NCBI RefSeq assembly: GCF_048771995.1
Contig: NC_133024.1
Location: 59,416,501 to 59,480,500, forward strand
Origin: Taeniopygia guttata
Lineage: Eukaryota; Chordata; Aves; Passeriformes; Estrildidae
Direction: 5' to 3'
Length of the DNA stretch: 64,000 bases
Below, one piece after another: positions 12,380-26,400 of the stretch (its first letter is position 1; every line of letters starts with the position of its first letter). The position numbers were made by a program, and so were the translations under genes. Under the pieces are notes generated by a model. That model saw only the letters and a list, made by a program, of their open reading frames with translations, had not been told where the DNA came from and did not search any database.

Positions 12380-13400
12380 AGAGCAACAACACAAACTGTC
12401 CAGAAAAGCAGCAATTTCAAGGAGCCCCTCGGATGACAGTGTTTCGCGTGTCCCCAGTGAGACACAAAACCATTCACGCTGATGTGCCAGTCAGGGCTGC
12501 AGCCAAGTGGGCTGGAGAGCAGGAACAGCTGGATTTCAGTGGGCTGTTAAAGTGCTGCAGCCGAAAGCCTTCATTGTGGACCTGCTCACATACCACAGAC
12601 CTCTGGAGAGGATCATCTGCGTAATTACAAGGATCACAGATCTTGCACTTCCCCTGTCAATGAACACTTTCCTTTTGGGTACGGTACGTTCCTGCAGATT
12701 CCAACGATAAACTGTTCTAATGGTCTTTGCCGTCATCTGATTTAGAAACAGAAAAAACGTCCTAGAGCTGAGCTGGAAATGCAGCTCCCTGCCGCATGAA
12801 TCTGCATGGGAACAGGGTGTGTGCAGCACGTTCCATCCATGGACGAGCTAATCCTTTCTGCAGATAAAAACTGCCTGCAAAACGTAGCCTGAAAATGTAG
12901 TTACTGAGGTTGTTGTTAGTTTGGTTTTGGTTTTTTGTGTTTTTTTTGAGGATGGATAAAATTTCCGAGTGATAAAACAATTTCCTTGAAATACTTTCAT
13001 TCAAATTATTTGTTTCCTTTTGAAAGGCTTAATTTTTCCTTTGCTGAACTTTATTTTCTTTCAATTTTTTAGCTTCTAAGCTACAAGACTGTGTTTTGCG
13101 ATAGGGGAGTACGTGCCATGCCAGCTGGAGCTAACGTGCATGGAGGGGGGACGGCTCACACCCCACGGCCGCTCCAGTAAATGTCGCATTGTGCTGGTAA
13201 ATGTCTCATTGTGCTAATTCACAGGAGTCCTGCAGACAACTACAATGAAAATTGTTGTGTAATGCTATGGCTCAGGCTGCGTCCCTGGCTTGGATTGTGT
13301 TGTGGGGGGCTACACCTTGCAGGGATGGAGCCGGTGAGAGGTGCAGGCGAGGGGCACCGTGTGTGTGCTGTGGCCAGCTCAAAGTTTCAGACTCAGGGAT
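12380..13400. promoter_or_regulatory. CpG-retaining block, candidate conserved non-coding element
   Basis: CpGs are kept at unusual density for this window, for example TTTCGCGTG near 12,442, GCGTAATTAC near 12,620, GGTACGGTACGTT near 12,680 and CACGGCCGCTCC near 13,165. A homeodomain-type TAATTA follows one CpG near 12,622. Short frames cross the block, but none has splice context. The block could be one or several conserved elements, or an unrecognised exon of a non-coding transcript. I infer this from composition alone. Confidence 0.3.
13177..13216. repeat. 20-base tandem duplication
   Basis: Two head-to-tail copies of GTAAATGTCGCATTGTGCTG (13,177-13,196 and 13,197-13,216) differ at two positions. 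One difference turns the CpG of the first copy into TC, leaving the second copy CpG-free. Confidence 0.85.
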
Positions 13401-13630
13401 GGTGCTGGGGATTTATTCTACAGCGAGGGATAAGCTTCTTTGATTAAGCACATATAAGTTCTAGCAAAGCAGCAAATAACACGGTATTTTCTATAAAGCC
13501 ACTGAAAAGTTGGCAGCATTGGAGAAGTGCTGAAAAATGAATTGCTTTTAAAAGTCACATAATTACTTTAGTAAGGTTGGGAGCCAAAGCCTTGAAAACT
13601 CTACAGAGCTAAAAAACCAAAGCCTCTGTT

Positions 13631-13633
13631 AAA

Positions 13634-13665
<32 letters not shown>

Positions 13666-13671
13666 AGAAAG
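13631..13671. repeat. Poly(A) tract, interrupted by G
   Basis: Twenty-two A, one G, thirteen A, one G, three A. It could be a decayed retroposon tail on the plus strand, but the sequence upstream is not a recognised element and shows no clear AATAAA just before it. Treated as a simple repeat. Confidence 0.9.
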
Positions 13672-16600
13672 TCACATCTTTGGCTTAAGTGCTGCCCTAG
13701 ACTTCATAGGGCATTCTCTACCCCTCACTGTGCAAGCTGTCTTCTGGAAAGCAGATTTGCAAGCAGGAGGATTTACTCTGATGGCTGTGGAAACCAGAGA
13801 AGTGCTGTGGGATCCAGCAGGGAGTCCAGCACTGGTGGGTTTGTGCCTGCCCGTGGGATCCGAGAGCACAGTGCTCCGAGGCTGTCCCGCTACTGACCCA
13901 GTAGAGAACAACAAAGGGAAGCACAAAATGTTATTCATAAAATAGGTCAAAAGAGAGAGAAATGGGTGAATCTTCTGCCTGGGCTGCCTGACACACGCTG
14001 CTGCCTGCAGCAAGTGAGGACATCACATCCAGGTGTCTCTGGCCATCAAACTCCTCACAGATGCTTTGATGGGCAGTGCCTTTCAGTGAGCACTTTAACT
14101 GACCCCTCTGCAGAGGGGCAGGGCAGAAGAAGAGAGTGCTCATCTCCTAAACAACAGCAAAGAAGGAACAATTATTCATCACCTGTGCTCTATATGGATT
14201 TTGTAGGTTTACCTTGGGAAATATTTCTGTGAATGGGAGTTTATATCAAAGCCTGGCATAGATTTAACAGGGGACAAAAAGAGAAAGATGGGTTTAATGC
14301 CGCCTCTGCCCCTCCCTGTTAAGACACCAGATATCACCACCTGTCCCTGCTTCTCTGTCAAGTAAAAGAAATGGACATGTTATATATTCCTTCCCAACCT
14401 CTTCAGTGAGCTGAAGCTGCTTATATCTATTTTTGGTCGTCTGCTAGCTCATTTCCTGGTACTCCCAGATCACCCAACAAGCAGAGAGCACTATACAGAT
14501 CTATAAGATGAAAAGACTTAAAAAATAGCTGAGGAAGCCGAATTACAGCAAAAGTAACTTAACAGGATTTGGTGGAGCTCTCATCAGATTAATTTTCCAC
14601 CAGTGTAATTCCAGTGATGCAAACAGCAACTAACTCACACAGGAAAAGATGCTAATTGAAGCTGGGTCCACTGCTGGAAGGTGGTGGAAGGAAGGCACCT
14701 CCAGAAGCTGGGCAATTTGCATGCTTCCTGGAGAAAACTTCAATACAGAAGGAGAAGCAAACAAACCGGATCTAAAGTAAATAGAAACACAAACGGATCT
14801 GGGCAAGGACTGATTTGAGACCAAACGAGAAAATCAAAGTGCACCACCTGGGGCTCCCCAAGGGCCTGGTGAGAGGCACTTATCCTGTATCCAACAGAGA
14901 GGACAGCAAGGTAATTCCTGAAAAACAAGGTTTTTCCTTGGAGTAAGTGTGTTCTTGCAGCTTGGATGTAAATTAGGAAAAGCCTATAGGAAGAGATAAT
15001 ACCTGTCAGTAGATGAGCTAAATATCATTGAGGGAAAGCTGCACATAAGCCTCCTGTGGGTACCTTCTCCATCAAGCACTCACTGTGTAATATAAATTGG
15101 CTTAATATAAATTATATTAGGAGAAATAAGTGTAAGTGCCTGACAGAATGATGGCAGACAATTGGCTCTACGTAAACTCAATAGCAGCAATTTGGTTGTA
15201 GCATTGGAGGTCTAAAGACATGAGCCAGGCAAGGGTACAGGGAGAGGTAATATTGTGCAATTTATATCTATAACTCTGGTCTGTGATCTCCTGGGACAGA
15301 ACAATGTAAAGGTTTGTTTCTGTTCCAAGACCTTTTAGAATAAATTGCTCTAGAAATGAAAAATGAAATCAATAAAAATACAAATGGGTGGCTACAGTTT
15401 ATGCGATTCCTATCTCAATTTTTCATCTCTGGTAGCCTTTTAAAAAAACTCAGCATCATCTGCTTCAAGCACACTTAAAATAGGTACTGATCAATTTTCT
15501 CAACACTCCAGAAGAACAAGGTACGTTGCCTCATGTGTTTTAGCAGATGAAAAGCACTAAACCAAAAGGTGGTAAGGTTTGTCCGGAGGCTCAGGGCAAG
15601 ACTGTGGCATAGCCCAAAACTACACCTTTGACTTCTAATATCCCACCTGCTATTTGGCCACCTCTCTCTCCTCCAATAATACTAGCATAGGAGCTAGGGT
15701 TCAAGGTCTCTCTGAGCACTTACAATTTGCACAAGTGTTTTCTTGTATAAAAACACAAGTGAAAATTTCTGAAACTTGGAGTTCTGCAATTGAGAGGAGA
15801 GATAATTAAACTAGTCCAGGACATGGGAAATCTCTCGTCTCAGGATTCTGATGTGATCTGAGTGAGTTTAAGCCTAAGTCTTTTTATCTCCAACTTCCCA
15901 CCACTAAGTCACTATAAAACAAAGAAACGTGAAAATTATTAGATGAAATCCAATGATCTATACTTCATATACATACATAATGTATATACAATGAATATAC
16001 TTTATATGGTGTGGTTACCTCAGCAGATAATGAGGAGATCCATAGCACCAAAACCCAGTAAAAAGGGGGAAGCTGTCCTTCTCAGGGTTTTGTAATTTGA
16101 GGGGGTTTTTTGTGTGTGTCACCATCATCTCAGTCATTTAGGTTTTTCTCTTCCTTTCTTTTACCTTGTTTACCTTCTACCACAACAGCTTGTTTGCCTG
16201 TCTGCCATTAGCTATAGTGTTTGCACATCAGTGGCTGCCTTTGGATTTACTACTTGCTTCAGTAATGTGGAGAAAATGCAACTTTGTGGCCTGTAATGAC
16301 AAAAAAAAAATTAAAAATTCCAGTAGCCTCTGGATTTAATAAAAAACCCCACAAAAATCCTTCCCAGAACTCAAAGCATTATCTTCTGCTGGAGATTTCT
16401 TTCAAGAAGAAAAAAGAAGAAGAAAAAAAAGAATTAAACAAACAAACCAAAACAAAAAACCTTCAAAAAATAAAAAACTCCCCCAAAAATGCCAGCCAGC
16501 TCCTATGCCTGCTGTAGAGCAGATTCTCTGTTCACAGAGCTAGAAACCAGAATTCCTACCTGGTCATCCCAGTTGCAGCTGTGTAAAAGTGCTAAGCAGG

Positions 16601-19600
16601 GTCAGAGCCCTCTCAGTTACCAGCTCACCTGCGCAGGTGACAGCTTGAGAAGGAGGGTTGGTTTCAGGGGAAGAGCTGACTGCCCTCCAGAACAACATTA
16701 GGTGCTTTTGACATGAAATATTTGATGTTCTTTGTCACTGGGACTGAATTACTTCTCTCACAGCTCTATCACGAGCTAAGACGGCAGCACACCAGAGGCA
16801 GCCCACCTGCATGAGCTGCTGCAGTGTTTAAGCAAAGGGCCAGAGCTCTGCTCACCAAATAGTTCTAACCTGCTGCCTGTGTGCCTGTGAGACATGTCTT
16901 GTCTGAGCTCTTATAAAGCTAATGAGCCCTTTTCCTTCAGGTAAAGCAAAGGAAAGGCAGGAAGAACATGGTAACACATGGCTGAACTAGATAATCTACC
17001 CTTAGCAGTGGGCAGCATCCTCTGTTTGGCAGAAGAGAGAGAATAAAAGGGAAAACGTGAAACCTTCATTTGTAGTGTCTGCTTCTTGAAGCCATTGAAC
17101 ACAGACCTTTCTGCCCAGCTTTATCCTTGATGAAGGCAAAATAAAGCTTCAGGGAAACCCCTGGAAGCCACCTCAGCCTCAGGCAGAACAAAGCAGCAGT
17201 GACTCCCAGAGTAATGACGAGGAGTATAGCAAAACTTTTGAAAGTGAGGAGTAGAGCAGAGAGAGTAACTAGTAAACAAAGAAACAAGAACCAACTAAAT
17301 CCCTGGAAAAAAGGAATTAAATAAAAGCCCAAAGAAATCCTGCTCACCCTCACAGCTAACTCCCACTATCCTGTCCAGGTGCACGGGTGTAGTGCTCTGG
17401 GAAATGGATTCTTCCTTGGACTTTTGAGAACCCAAATGCTGAAAGCAAAGGGAGTATTAATCATCATCAGAAAAAGGTCTGCCCATCATTAGAAATCAGC
17501 TTGAAGGATTCCAACTAGAAGTGGCAAGCAGCATTTCCTTTGCTCCAGGAGGGCACAAAGGAAAATTATTGTTGCTTCATATTCCTCCATAACTAGAGCC
17601 AAGGGGACTGAGGGGGAACCAGCATCCTGAGGCAATACAAGACAAACACAGAAGCCAAGGGAGACTTCACCCAGGCAATTTTAGTTGCATGCTTAAGCTC
17701 AAGACATAAGAAGCGAAACAGATCCTCAGCAGTGCAAGAAGAGATAGAGACAGTAGTTTATGCCATTTTTGTGTACATTATTCCTTACCTTCTTGGGTGT
17801 GATTTTATATTGTGTAATTATGTTTAAAAATCCCACATTTCCCCACTACCTTTAGCTTCCCAGTAGTGAACCTCAGAGCAGAGCAAAGACAAGACTACTC
17901 CAAATCTTCTTTGTAGACCACCAAACCTGCTTTGATGTGCTCTTTGCAAAATAACTTGGTTGGTCCCCAGAAGCAGGAAGCAAGTGTCCAGGGCAGGACT
18001 TGTCACCAGTGCAGGACTAAAAGCACTTCCACTGCACTGGAAGTTCAGGGACCTGCGGGAGGAAAGTTGAGACAACATCGTATGAAGTATTAGCTGAAAA
18101 GTGGGAGACCGCAATTCACAGGACAGTCCTTGCTGGGCAGATTTACCAAACCTTTGTCATGTTTAGAGCTCTTTTGAGACAATATGCAGTTTTTTTATCT
18201 GTATCTACACCATTCTCAGTCTGACTGTATCAAACAACTTGAATTCATGACTGAGTGGCCAGGGTGGCTTCTGGAGAACTACACGAGCAGGATGTCAAAG
18301 CTGGATACAGCTGCAGAGGGGCAGATGCAGAGCTCCACATGACATCCTGTGACACCACCCGTGTGCTGGATGGTGTTAATGGAGAGGAATGACAAAGGCT
18401 CATTTAATCCCCACCAGTAAATCTGCTCCTGTAATGCTGCCAAGCCAAGGTCTCAGGCCAAATGTTCACTGCAGCAGTTCTGCCTTGTGCAGAAAGGTCC
18501 TCAGTGGGGTCACAGCCAGAGTGGGCTGCCTCCCCATTTCTCTGCAGCATCCCCAGAGAGGTGGAAAAGAGATTCTCACCTTGCTCTGCAGAGGCCATCC
18601 CCAGGGTCGATGGAGATGTGAAAACCACCAGCACTGCAGGCAGGCCAGCTATTTCCTTCCAGAGGCCCTTACAGGCAGTTTTTTGCCTGCCATCAGCAGA
18701 AGCATGGCAAAGCTTGCAGACACCCAGCACTGTAGCAGGCCAACTCCACACACTAAGCGTATTTGACATGGTAAGTTAAAAAAAAAAACAAAAACAAACG
18801 CTTAAACAAGTGATGTTATGAACTCTAATGAGCCTCAGAGCCCCACGCAGTAGCCTGTGGTCTGCAAGAGAATAAGAGGGTGAGGTATTGCTCTGTAAGG
18901 CACTCAGAAAATATTTTGTATTGTGGGAAACAAAGAGCAAAGAAACACCGGCTATGAGAGAAGTAAAATATGGTGTTCACCAAAAGGATTTAGGAAGTGA
19001 CAGCCCTAATGGAACAACTGACACACTTGAAAATCCATAGATGAGTGATAATATAATATCAAGACAAACAATTAATTTTGAGCAGCACCTGCTACAAAAA
19101 AGACACTCACAGCCCTTGAAGCAACATCAGGATTTGAACATTCTTAAACAAAAAGAGATGCCCAGTCTGGTAGAAGGTAAGAACAGCTATAAATAACACC
19201 ACCAGAGAGCCATATCAAACAGGATTTTGATCGTGCAGAGAGCAACAGCAGTCAGTTGAATAGCTGAAAGACAAAGAGGGCCAAAGACTGATGCTCAGTG
19301 ACAGGGACTCTCTGGGGAAGCAAGGAGATGAGTTATCTTTGGGGATTTAAACAACCTGCTGTCTGTGCTGCACTGCTTTCCTGTGTGACCTTGAAGAAGT
19401 CACCCAGCATGCTTCAGTGGCCTGACACAAAATAGTCTTTCTGAGAGGGTATCTGGGAAGGTTTGTAGAGCACTTTGTGATACTCAGATAGAAAGAGGCA
19501 CTTGCTTGTTGGGACTCAATGTTGGTTGGCGTCTGAAGGCATTTATGACCATCTGTATTTATAACCACCCTCCAGAAAAGAGAGCTGCAGCTTTCAGAGT

Positions 19601-20215
19601 TCAGTCTGCAGTGGAGCAATGCTGGGAACTGTGTGGCTCTTGTTTTTCTCCCACCTAGAAGCCAAACTGAAATTCAGTTTTAAATGAACACAGCAGTAAC
19701 CCTCATACCCAAGCCTGCAACCAAGCACCTGTGGCAGTTGCCAGCATGCACAGACAACTGAGAAGTTTATCCTCCAGCTCTGCCTTTCTCAATGCTTCCT
19801 GTGTCTGTCTGATCCCTTATCTGAAAATCCTCGGGGGCTCTCTCCAGATCTGTGCAGCCAAAACCCCTGTGCTCCTTTGTCTCTGATCCTGCATGGTTTA
19901 GTGGAGGTGTGGACTGCCTGTGTGCCAGTGATTTTAAGGACCTACAGAGCTCCTTAAGGACTCTTCAACTACCATCAGAAGCCACCATCCTGTGTTGTAG
20001 GGCATGGACAATCCCACCTGCACTCCTTGTCACCAAGAGCAAATCCTCTCAGGGAAGAGATAAATGAGTCCTTTTGATTCCCTGAGACAGCCCAAAAGGG
20101 AGGCACAGACCAGTCCCCCAGCAGTCTAAACATATTTGTCTAAAAAGAAGTAAAAAGCCAAATGTTTGAGCTTGAGCCTTCTTCCTTTATCATGCTGCCT
20201 CTGCATAGCTATTGC
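13672..20215. other. Intergenic, no gene seen
   Basis: Unique sequence with no supported exon. Local features are an AT-rich TATATA/CATA stretch at about 15,960-16,010, A-rich sequence at 16,300-16,490 that yields a Lys-rich spurious frame, and a short A-run at 18,779-18,800. No transposon end recognised. Confidence 0.5.
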
Positions 20216-20450
20216 TCACCACATCAGAGACATGCCTGCTCTTGGTGTTACCCCGTTTCCTAATTGATCTGGATTCCAGCTGCAGATATTTCCATTTTTA
20301 GTTAGTCCTTTTTGTTTATAGCTGGTGAAAGGCACGATGTGGTTGGAATAAAAAGCACGGGATTTCCTCTTATGTGTAACGCTTTCACAGGGGTGGTGGC
20401 ATCCCCTGCCAGAGGAACCTCGAGGCACGACATTACAGTAATCTAATCAG
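20216..20450. promoter_or_regulatory. Weak candidate conserved element
   Basis: This stretch mixes a TAATTGATC homeodomain-like site (about 20,260) with several retained CpGs (TACCCCG, GGCACGATG, AAGCACGGG, CCTCGAGGCACGAC). CTCGAG at about 20,420 is an E-box. The texture resembles a conserved non-coding element, but the evidence is compositional only. Confidence 0.22.
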
Positions 20451-23400
20451 AAGGAGATAAGAGACTGGATGAGCTTTGCAGTGTCTGATATGGATAAACA
20501 CCAGACCAAAGCTTGTCAGCATTCATGAGAGAGTAAGCCAAAGCATTTGGACAGCAGCAAAAAATTATTTTTCATACTATAAGAATTATTACAATAAGAT
20601 TTAATTGGCACCTCACATTTTAAAAGCAAACCCAAACTCATTTAATCCATGTCTCTGTACTTGCCCACTTCCTTTGGCAAGAGAAAAGAAGCTTGAATTC
20701 GATTAGCTGACTTGACTATACACTATTCTGAGCTGGGAGAACACTTCTCAGGGACTAATTTATTCCACAAATATATTATTTTTCTGCTCACAAAATACCC
20801 ACAAACACATTGCAGTTTCCGTACATATTTCTCTTTGAATTTTTTGGCACATTTTCATGAATTGTCTGTGAGTTCACTGTTTGCAGTGTTTAATGCCTGG
20901 AATCCAAGCGGTTGGTCAGGGGCAGTTGGTCACGTACATCACACGCTATTATTTCTGCTGGTGTCTGGCAGAGACAGTCCTTCATGGGGTCCAAGTCAAT
21001 GTCCTTTGATCTCAATGAGAATCCCTCTCTGACTTGAGTGCACTTGGGTGCAGCCCTTTGTTAGAGAGCTCAAAGAAGCCACTGGGCTTTCAGTCTCTCA
21101 AGATGGGCTGAGATTTATTTAGGAACCCAGCAAACATTCATTCCTTCCCACACAGGCCTTTCTCAGTTACTGTGCAAAGAAAAACTTAAGTTTTCAAACA
21201 TCTGTTGGAACCAACATTTTCTTTCCTTGCAACTTGCGTGGCTGTTCATACCAGTGAAAAATGGTCATAAAATGGTGCCCTGCTGAACTTCACACTCCAC
21301 ACTGGTGCAATCAGCAACTATCAGATGAGTAAAGGATGAAGGTCATTGCCTGAACTCACGGTTTGCCAATTTAGTTTCAGTTCTGTAAAATGAAAACCCT
21401 GCGTCACCCCAGGAAGTTTAAATTTTAAAAGTTTAAATTTAAAAGTTTAGAACCCTTCTTTCTCATCAGGAGGCACAGTCCCTAGTCCTCCCTACGTTTC
21501 CACCAGGGCCATCTCCCTGGGTTTACTGGTGCCTGCCTCCAAACCTGTATCTCAACAATGCCAGGCAATGACCTGCCCCAGGAGGACTGCTGGGAGGAGC
21601 TGACAAGCCTGTGTATCTGGAGATGCCTGTTTTGATCTCTAGCAGTCATGATCCTGAGAGGTAGCAGAAGAACCAGAAGGACTGACACAGAGATTTTTCT
21701 TCTCCTACTCCTTCAGGGCAGTGCTGTACTGGCAGCTCATTTAATTTTAAGACTGTCTGCATATAAAAATATAAATTGTCTTCCCTTCAAAATCTCGTTT
21801 AAAAATAGCACTATTTGAGGAGTATATAAATAAGTAATCATTTGGAACACAATATTAGAGCTCCCTTCTTTAATTAAATGGTTGCTTGATGCATTTCAAA
21901 GCTCTGTTCTGACTCAGTCTTCCTGCATCTCTGTACTTTTACTGTTATGAACAAATCTCAGCTAACTGCACCATGAATTTTAAAGCAAACTGGATGGCTT
22001 GGAGTAATAGGACTATTAATATCCTAATTGCTTAGTTGTGTTTCAGACTAGCCCATTCTCAGACAGACAAAGGAAGAAACAACATCTCAGACACACAGCT
22101 AAGCAGGAATAGCTTCAGTGGCCATCACTGTCTCCTTTTGACATCTGCCTTACAAGAGAACACAGAGAAAATATTCCAGTGACAGAGCACATATATATAT
22201 ATATTTTTTTTTTCTCTCAATCCACATAGCATTTGCTAAACACAGCCAGGAATGTAATCCTGACTATTCAGACCAACCCCTCTTCTGGTCCCAAATGCCT
22301 CTGGAGGGTGAGTAGAAAGGCCATGCATTTCCCTTTGTTGGACTGCATTCTCTGTGTAATCCCTGGATTGGGTCAGACTTTTTTTTAGTATCCCAGAAGT
22401 AGGGAATGGAAAACACACATGACATGAGGCCAACAGTTCACCCCATCCCCAAGCAGGATTATTGACTCTGCTTTATTTATTAACTCTGCTTCCTCTTCAT
22501 GGTTTTTGTCTTACCCCGTTTTAAGTTTTTGAAGTCACACAGCTCTTGCTCTTCTCCCAGGATGCTACTAGGAAGTATATTCTAATAAAAGCTCCCTGAT
22601 TTCTACATCTATAGGTTCCCTTTATTAATTTCACACAAATATCCATGCTGCATACTTAAAGGATAACAAATGCTTTCCTTGGCATTTTAGATGACCATTG
22701 GTGACTATTTAGCGCTTCTGTACATATCCAGCAGTTCTTTTTTTGCTTGCAGGTCCTTGTCATGCTGGGAATCAGATTTCCCCAGCACATCGCTCTTTAC
22801 TTCTCATGTAAGCTTGTGTGCAGCTGCCAAACAACCAGCAGCAGGACTTAATTTTTTCCCCAAATGACATGAAGGAAAGGACAGGAGGTCCTAGCTAGAA
22901 GAACACAAGCAAAATCACAGCCTTTGCCTCTGGCTGGCTTGCTTAAACACTTGATTTTTGGGAGGGAGAAAAGGAAAATAAATTATGTCTGAAGATTACA
23001 ATTTTTCATCTGACATGAATGGACCTAAAAATTCCCTGGAGTCTTTCCCCCAGAGGGCAACTCACACTGTGTGTGACATGATATGGGGTCCACACAATGG
23101 TTTTAAAGGCCTGTTTGATGTCTAAAAAGCACTGGGAGTCCATAGTCATGTAATGAAGCTGGGAAAGAGATGGGGCATCTTCATGGGAGCTCTCTCAGGG
23201 CAATGTTTAACTTGCCAGGGTATTGTATACAGGACAGCACAACCTCATAAGCCCTTTGCTGACTCTCACCCTTCGTTGCTCCAGCTTAACTGAGTAAATG
23301 TTTCTTCCTTGTCTCCCACCTGAGCTCAATGCCCACAACCCAGACAGAGGCTGCTGCAGCTCTAAACCAGGATCCACCACCTCAGAGGGATGGACTGGTG

Positions 23401-26400
23401 CTCACCCTGACATTCATCCTCAGGGCTTCCACAGCAGCATTTGGTCAGAGCTCATGTGGGACCAGCCCTACTCAGAGTGTGCTGCACACATGACCCTGAC
23501 ACAATCCTGCAAGAGGCTTTGGGGCTCTGCAGCTGGGAGCTTAGGAACTCCTGAAAATTCTAGTTAGTAAGGTTTGTGTTAAGATTTGTTCAGGTATCCC
23601 ACAGAGATGAGCTGCTTTTAAATCCCAAGTTTAAATCCCCTTTGGATTTACAGAGGACTGTTCTGAGTCACCAGGCACCTTCTTTTCACCCTCTAAGGTA
23701 CAACCTCTGCGTTAGGAGGACACACATTGCACAAGTGTGCCGCTCCTTTTCACGTGTTTTCTTTTGAATTCCTTCTGAATATGCAGTGATACTCAACAGA
23801 GGAGCTGATGTTCAGAGTGAAATATGTGGACATTTCTAAATACACTTTGTAAAGCCATCTTGAGTTTTTCGTGACCTCAACCTATATGCATGGCTGCTTT
23901 TGTTGTTACAAACATGAATCAGCCTGGATGCCAGGTTCAGGTCATGAACAAGCATTGGATGGAAAGCTGCTGTGGGAGGGAGAGCAGGGCTGCTTTTGAA
24001 TTTTCTCCTGCTCCTTTGGGCTTGGGGGGGTAGGAGTGACTGAGCAGGCAGGAGTGATTTAGCATCAGAGCACACCATGGGTCTGTGACAGAGCTGGGAA
24101 GGAGCTCAGGTACATAAGAGATGCAGCTGGGGAAAGGAAATTTTCAGAAGAAAGATAAAATGGATTCATCTGAAAGCAATTTTTTTTTTTTTCAGTTAAA
24201 AAGAGGAAGGAGAGATTCTGCTTCACCCACTCTGGTCCTTATTTTTAAGCACTTGAAACGGAGTAACTTCATAGGAACCTTTTTGACATCAAGAAGTGGC
24301 TCCTCTTGATTACACAGGATCTGTTAAGTTGCTTGAGGCTTGTGTGGTAATGGCATTATTCAAAATAGCAGTGGTCTGTCTTTTATCAATTAGGAGAACA
24401 ATGGCAGAATCATCTTTCACTAATCCCTAATCCTCTCCACAACTGCTTGAGATCCCCATTCACAGGATCTTTGTTTTATTTACATGTTTGTTGAGATGGG
24501 AGCTGTGGGATTGAATCAAATAACTTTCAGATTCTGGGAAATTTTGAGCCTCGTAATGACAGCAAGTAACAGACTTCAAGAAGAAACCTTTAGGGAATGG
24601 TACAAGAAAAGTTCTGTTTAAACTTAGACATTTTCTAATGGTAGTAGTTATGAGATAAAACATAAGTGAAGTACCAGCCATGCTCCCCATGTGTGTGATT
24701 GTAAGGACTTAATGGTATTTATTTCTTTGTCCAAAATGGGCAATGGGAGTTCTGTCATTGCCACCCAGTTTCCAGACTGGGTGTAAGGACTTTGACTGTC
24801 TGACAGGAAAGCACAGTCATGCAAGCACTGAAATCTATGGGCACTTCTACATACCAGCGGTGGGGTTTAGATACAAGGCTTAGAGCCATTTGCCAAATTA
24901 CAGTTTCTCTCCAATTATGGGTCATAGTCCCCTTCCATGCAATGTCACACTAAAGTGCTATCTGGAATTCTGTGTGAGTGCTATCCTCAGGAGTGATGAT
25001 CATCGTTGCACAGAGACCAAAGAATGATAGGCAAAGACATCTCCTGAGTGCAGTTTGGGGCAGTCTTCCTTTACCGGTCATAACCAATTCTGCAGGTTGG
25101 ATGGTTTGGAAACAAAGTAATTGAAGATGGTCTTAGCATTGCCTTTAGCAGCTTGTTAAGTGTTTACTCAGAGAAGCTCTTTTCAAATATTCATTTACAC
25201 CCTGATTGTTTTTCCAGACAGATTCCTGCTGAGCTGATGTGGTTACACAGTAAACACCACTAGAAGCAGGCCAACATATGGTATCATTTAGGTACAGAGC
25301 AGTCCCAGCACTATTATAAAGGTGTTTCAGTATCTCTGGTTCCATTTCTAAGCCAAATCAACCCATTTGAACTCAAAATTAGGGGGAGCAGGGGGACGAT
25401 GTGTTAAAGAAACTTTTATGACCCATGAAAGGAGTTTTCATCTGATACCATGTTTCATGCCTTCAAGAGAAAGAGACCTAAGGACAGGAGGGGAACACTG
25501 TCCAAAAAGCATCTGGCCCTGTAGTCATCTGATTGCTCGGCTACAGGCTAGATCAGTGAGATGTCAAATAAAAATATCTTTGAAGTCTTTAAATTAGACT
25601 TCTATACAACCTTACCCAGCTCTGCTGACCTAACATAAGAAATGTGAGCCACTGCAGATACAAACAAATTCAGCAAATATGAGCCACTGGGATCTAATGG
25701 AAAACCACTAGTCCCACTGTGACTGCTTATTAGTGTAGCAAGCAGCAGCTGAAAGAACAATTGCAGGCAATGCAGCCGGAATCAGATGTGTGAGGGAAGG
25801 AAATTCTGGTTTTCGGCAAAAGTGAACTTCTGGGGAACTTGTCAAGGCATCTTGCCTGCCTGCAGGACTGGAGCAGTGTAAAGTTACTGAAGACCCCACA
25901 GGGAATCCAGATGTTTGGCAAAGGAAATTGATGAAAGCCTCCAAGCTTCCCAGAAAGTGCGAGGAGGCTCCACTGGTGAGGAACATCTGAGTTTGTGGCA
26001 GCAAAAGAAGTGTGAGGCGTGAGGTGGCATGGCAGGAGTGGTGGCTGTGTGAAGGGCAGGGGCAAGATGTTATTATATCTTTTGAGGAGCATTGCTGTGT
26101 TTGGCAAACCTCTACAAACCACCTCTCTGCCTACCAGCATAAAGCACCAGAAGCCTCAAACTATCTGCAAGCCTCTAGTGGGCTCCTGGCAAATAAGAGC
26201 TCTGCGCCATGAGGAAGTTTGAGGGGGCAGGTCTGGTCCTCGGGGTCAGATGGGAATGTGAAGTGCCATCTCTCAGGCTGATGTTCCTGTGCAGAAGGGC
26301 CCCAGAACCCTGGTGACATGAGAAGGGGAGCACAGGGATTTTGGTTTGGGTTTGGTTCCAGCTGAAGCCTAAATGAAGGCAGGCTGTGGGAGCTGCATCT

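Noticed and set aside
13500..13671. Retroposon ending in the A-tract at 13,631
   Set aside because: No recognised element, poly-A signal or target duplication next to the tract.
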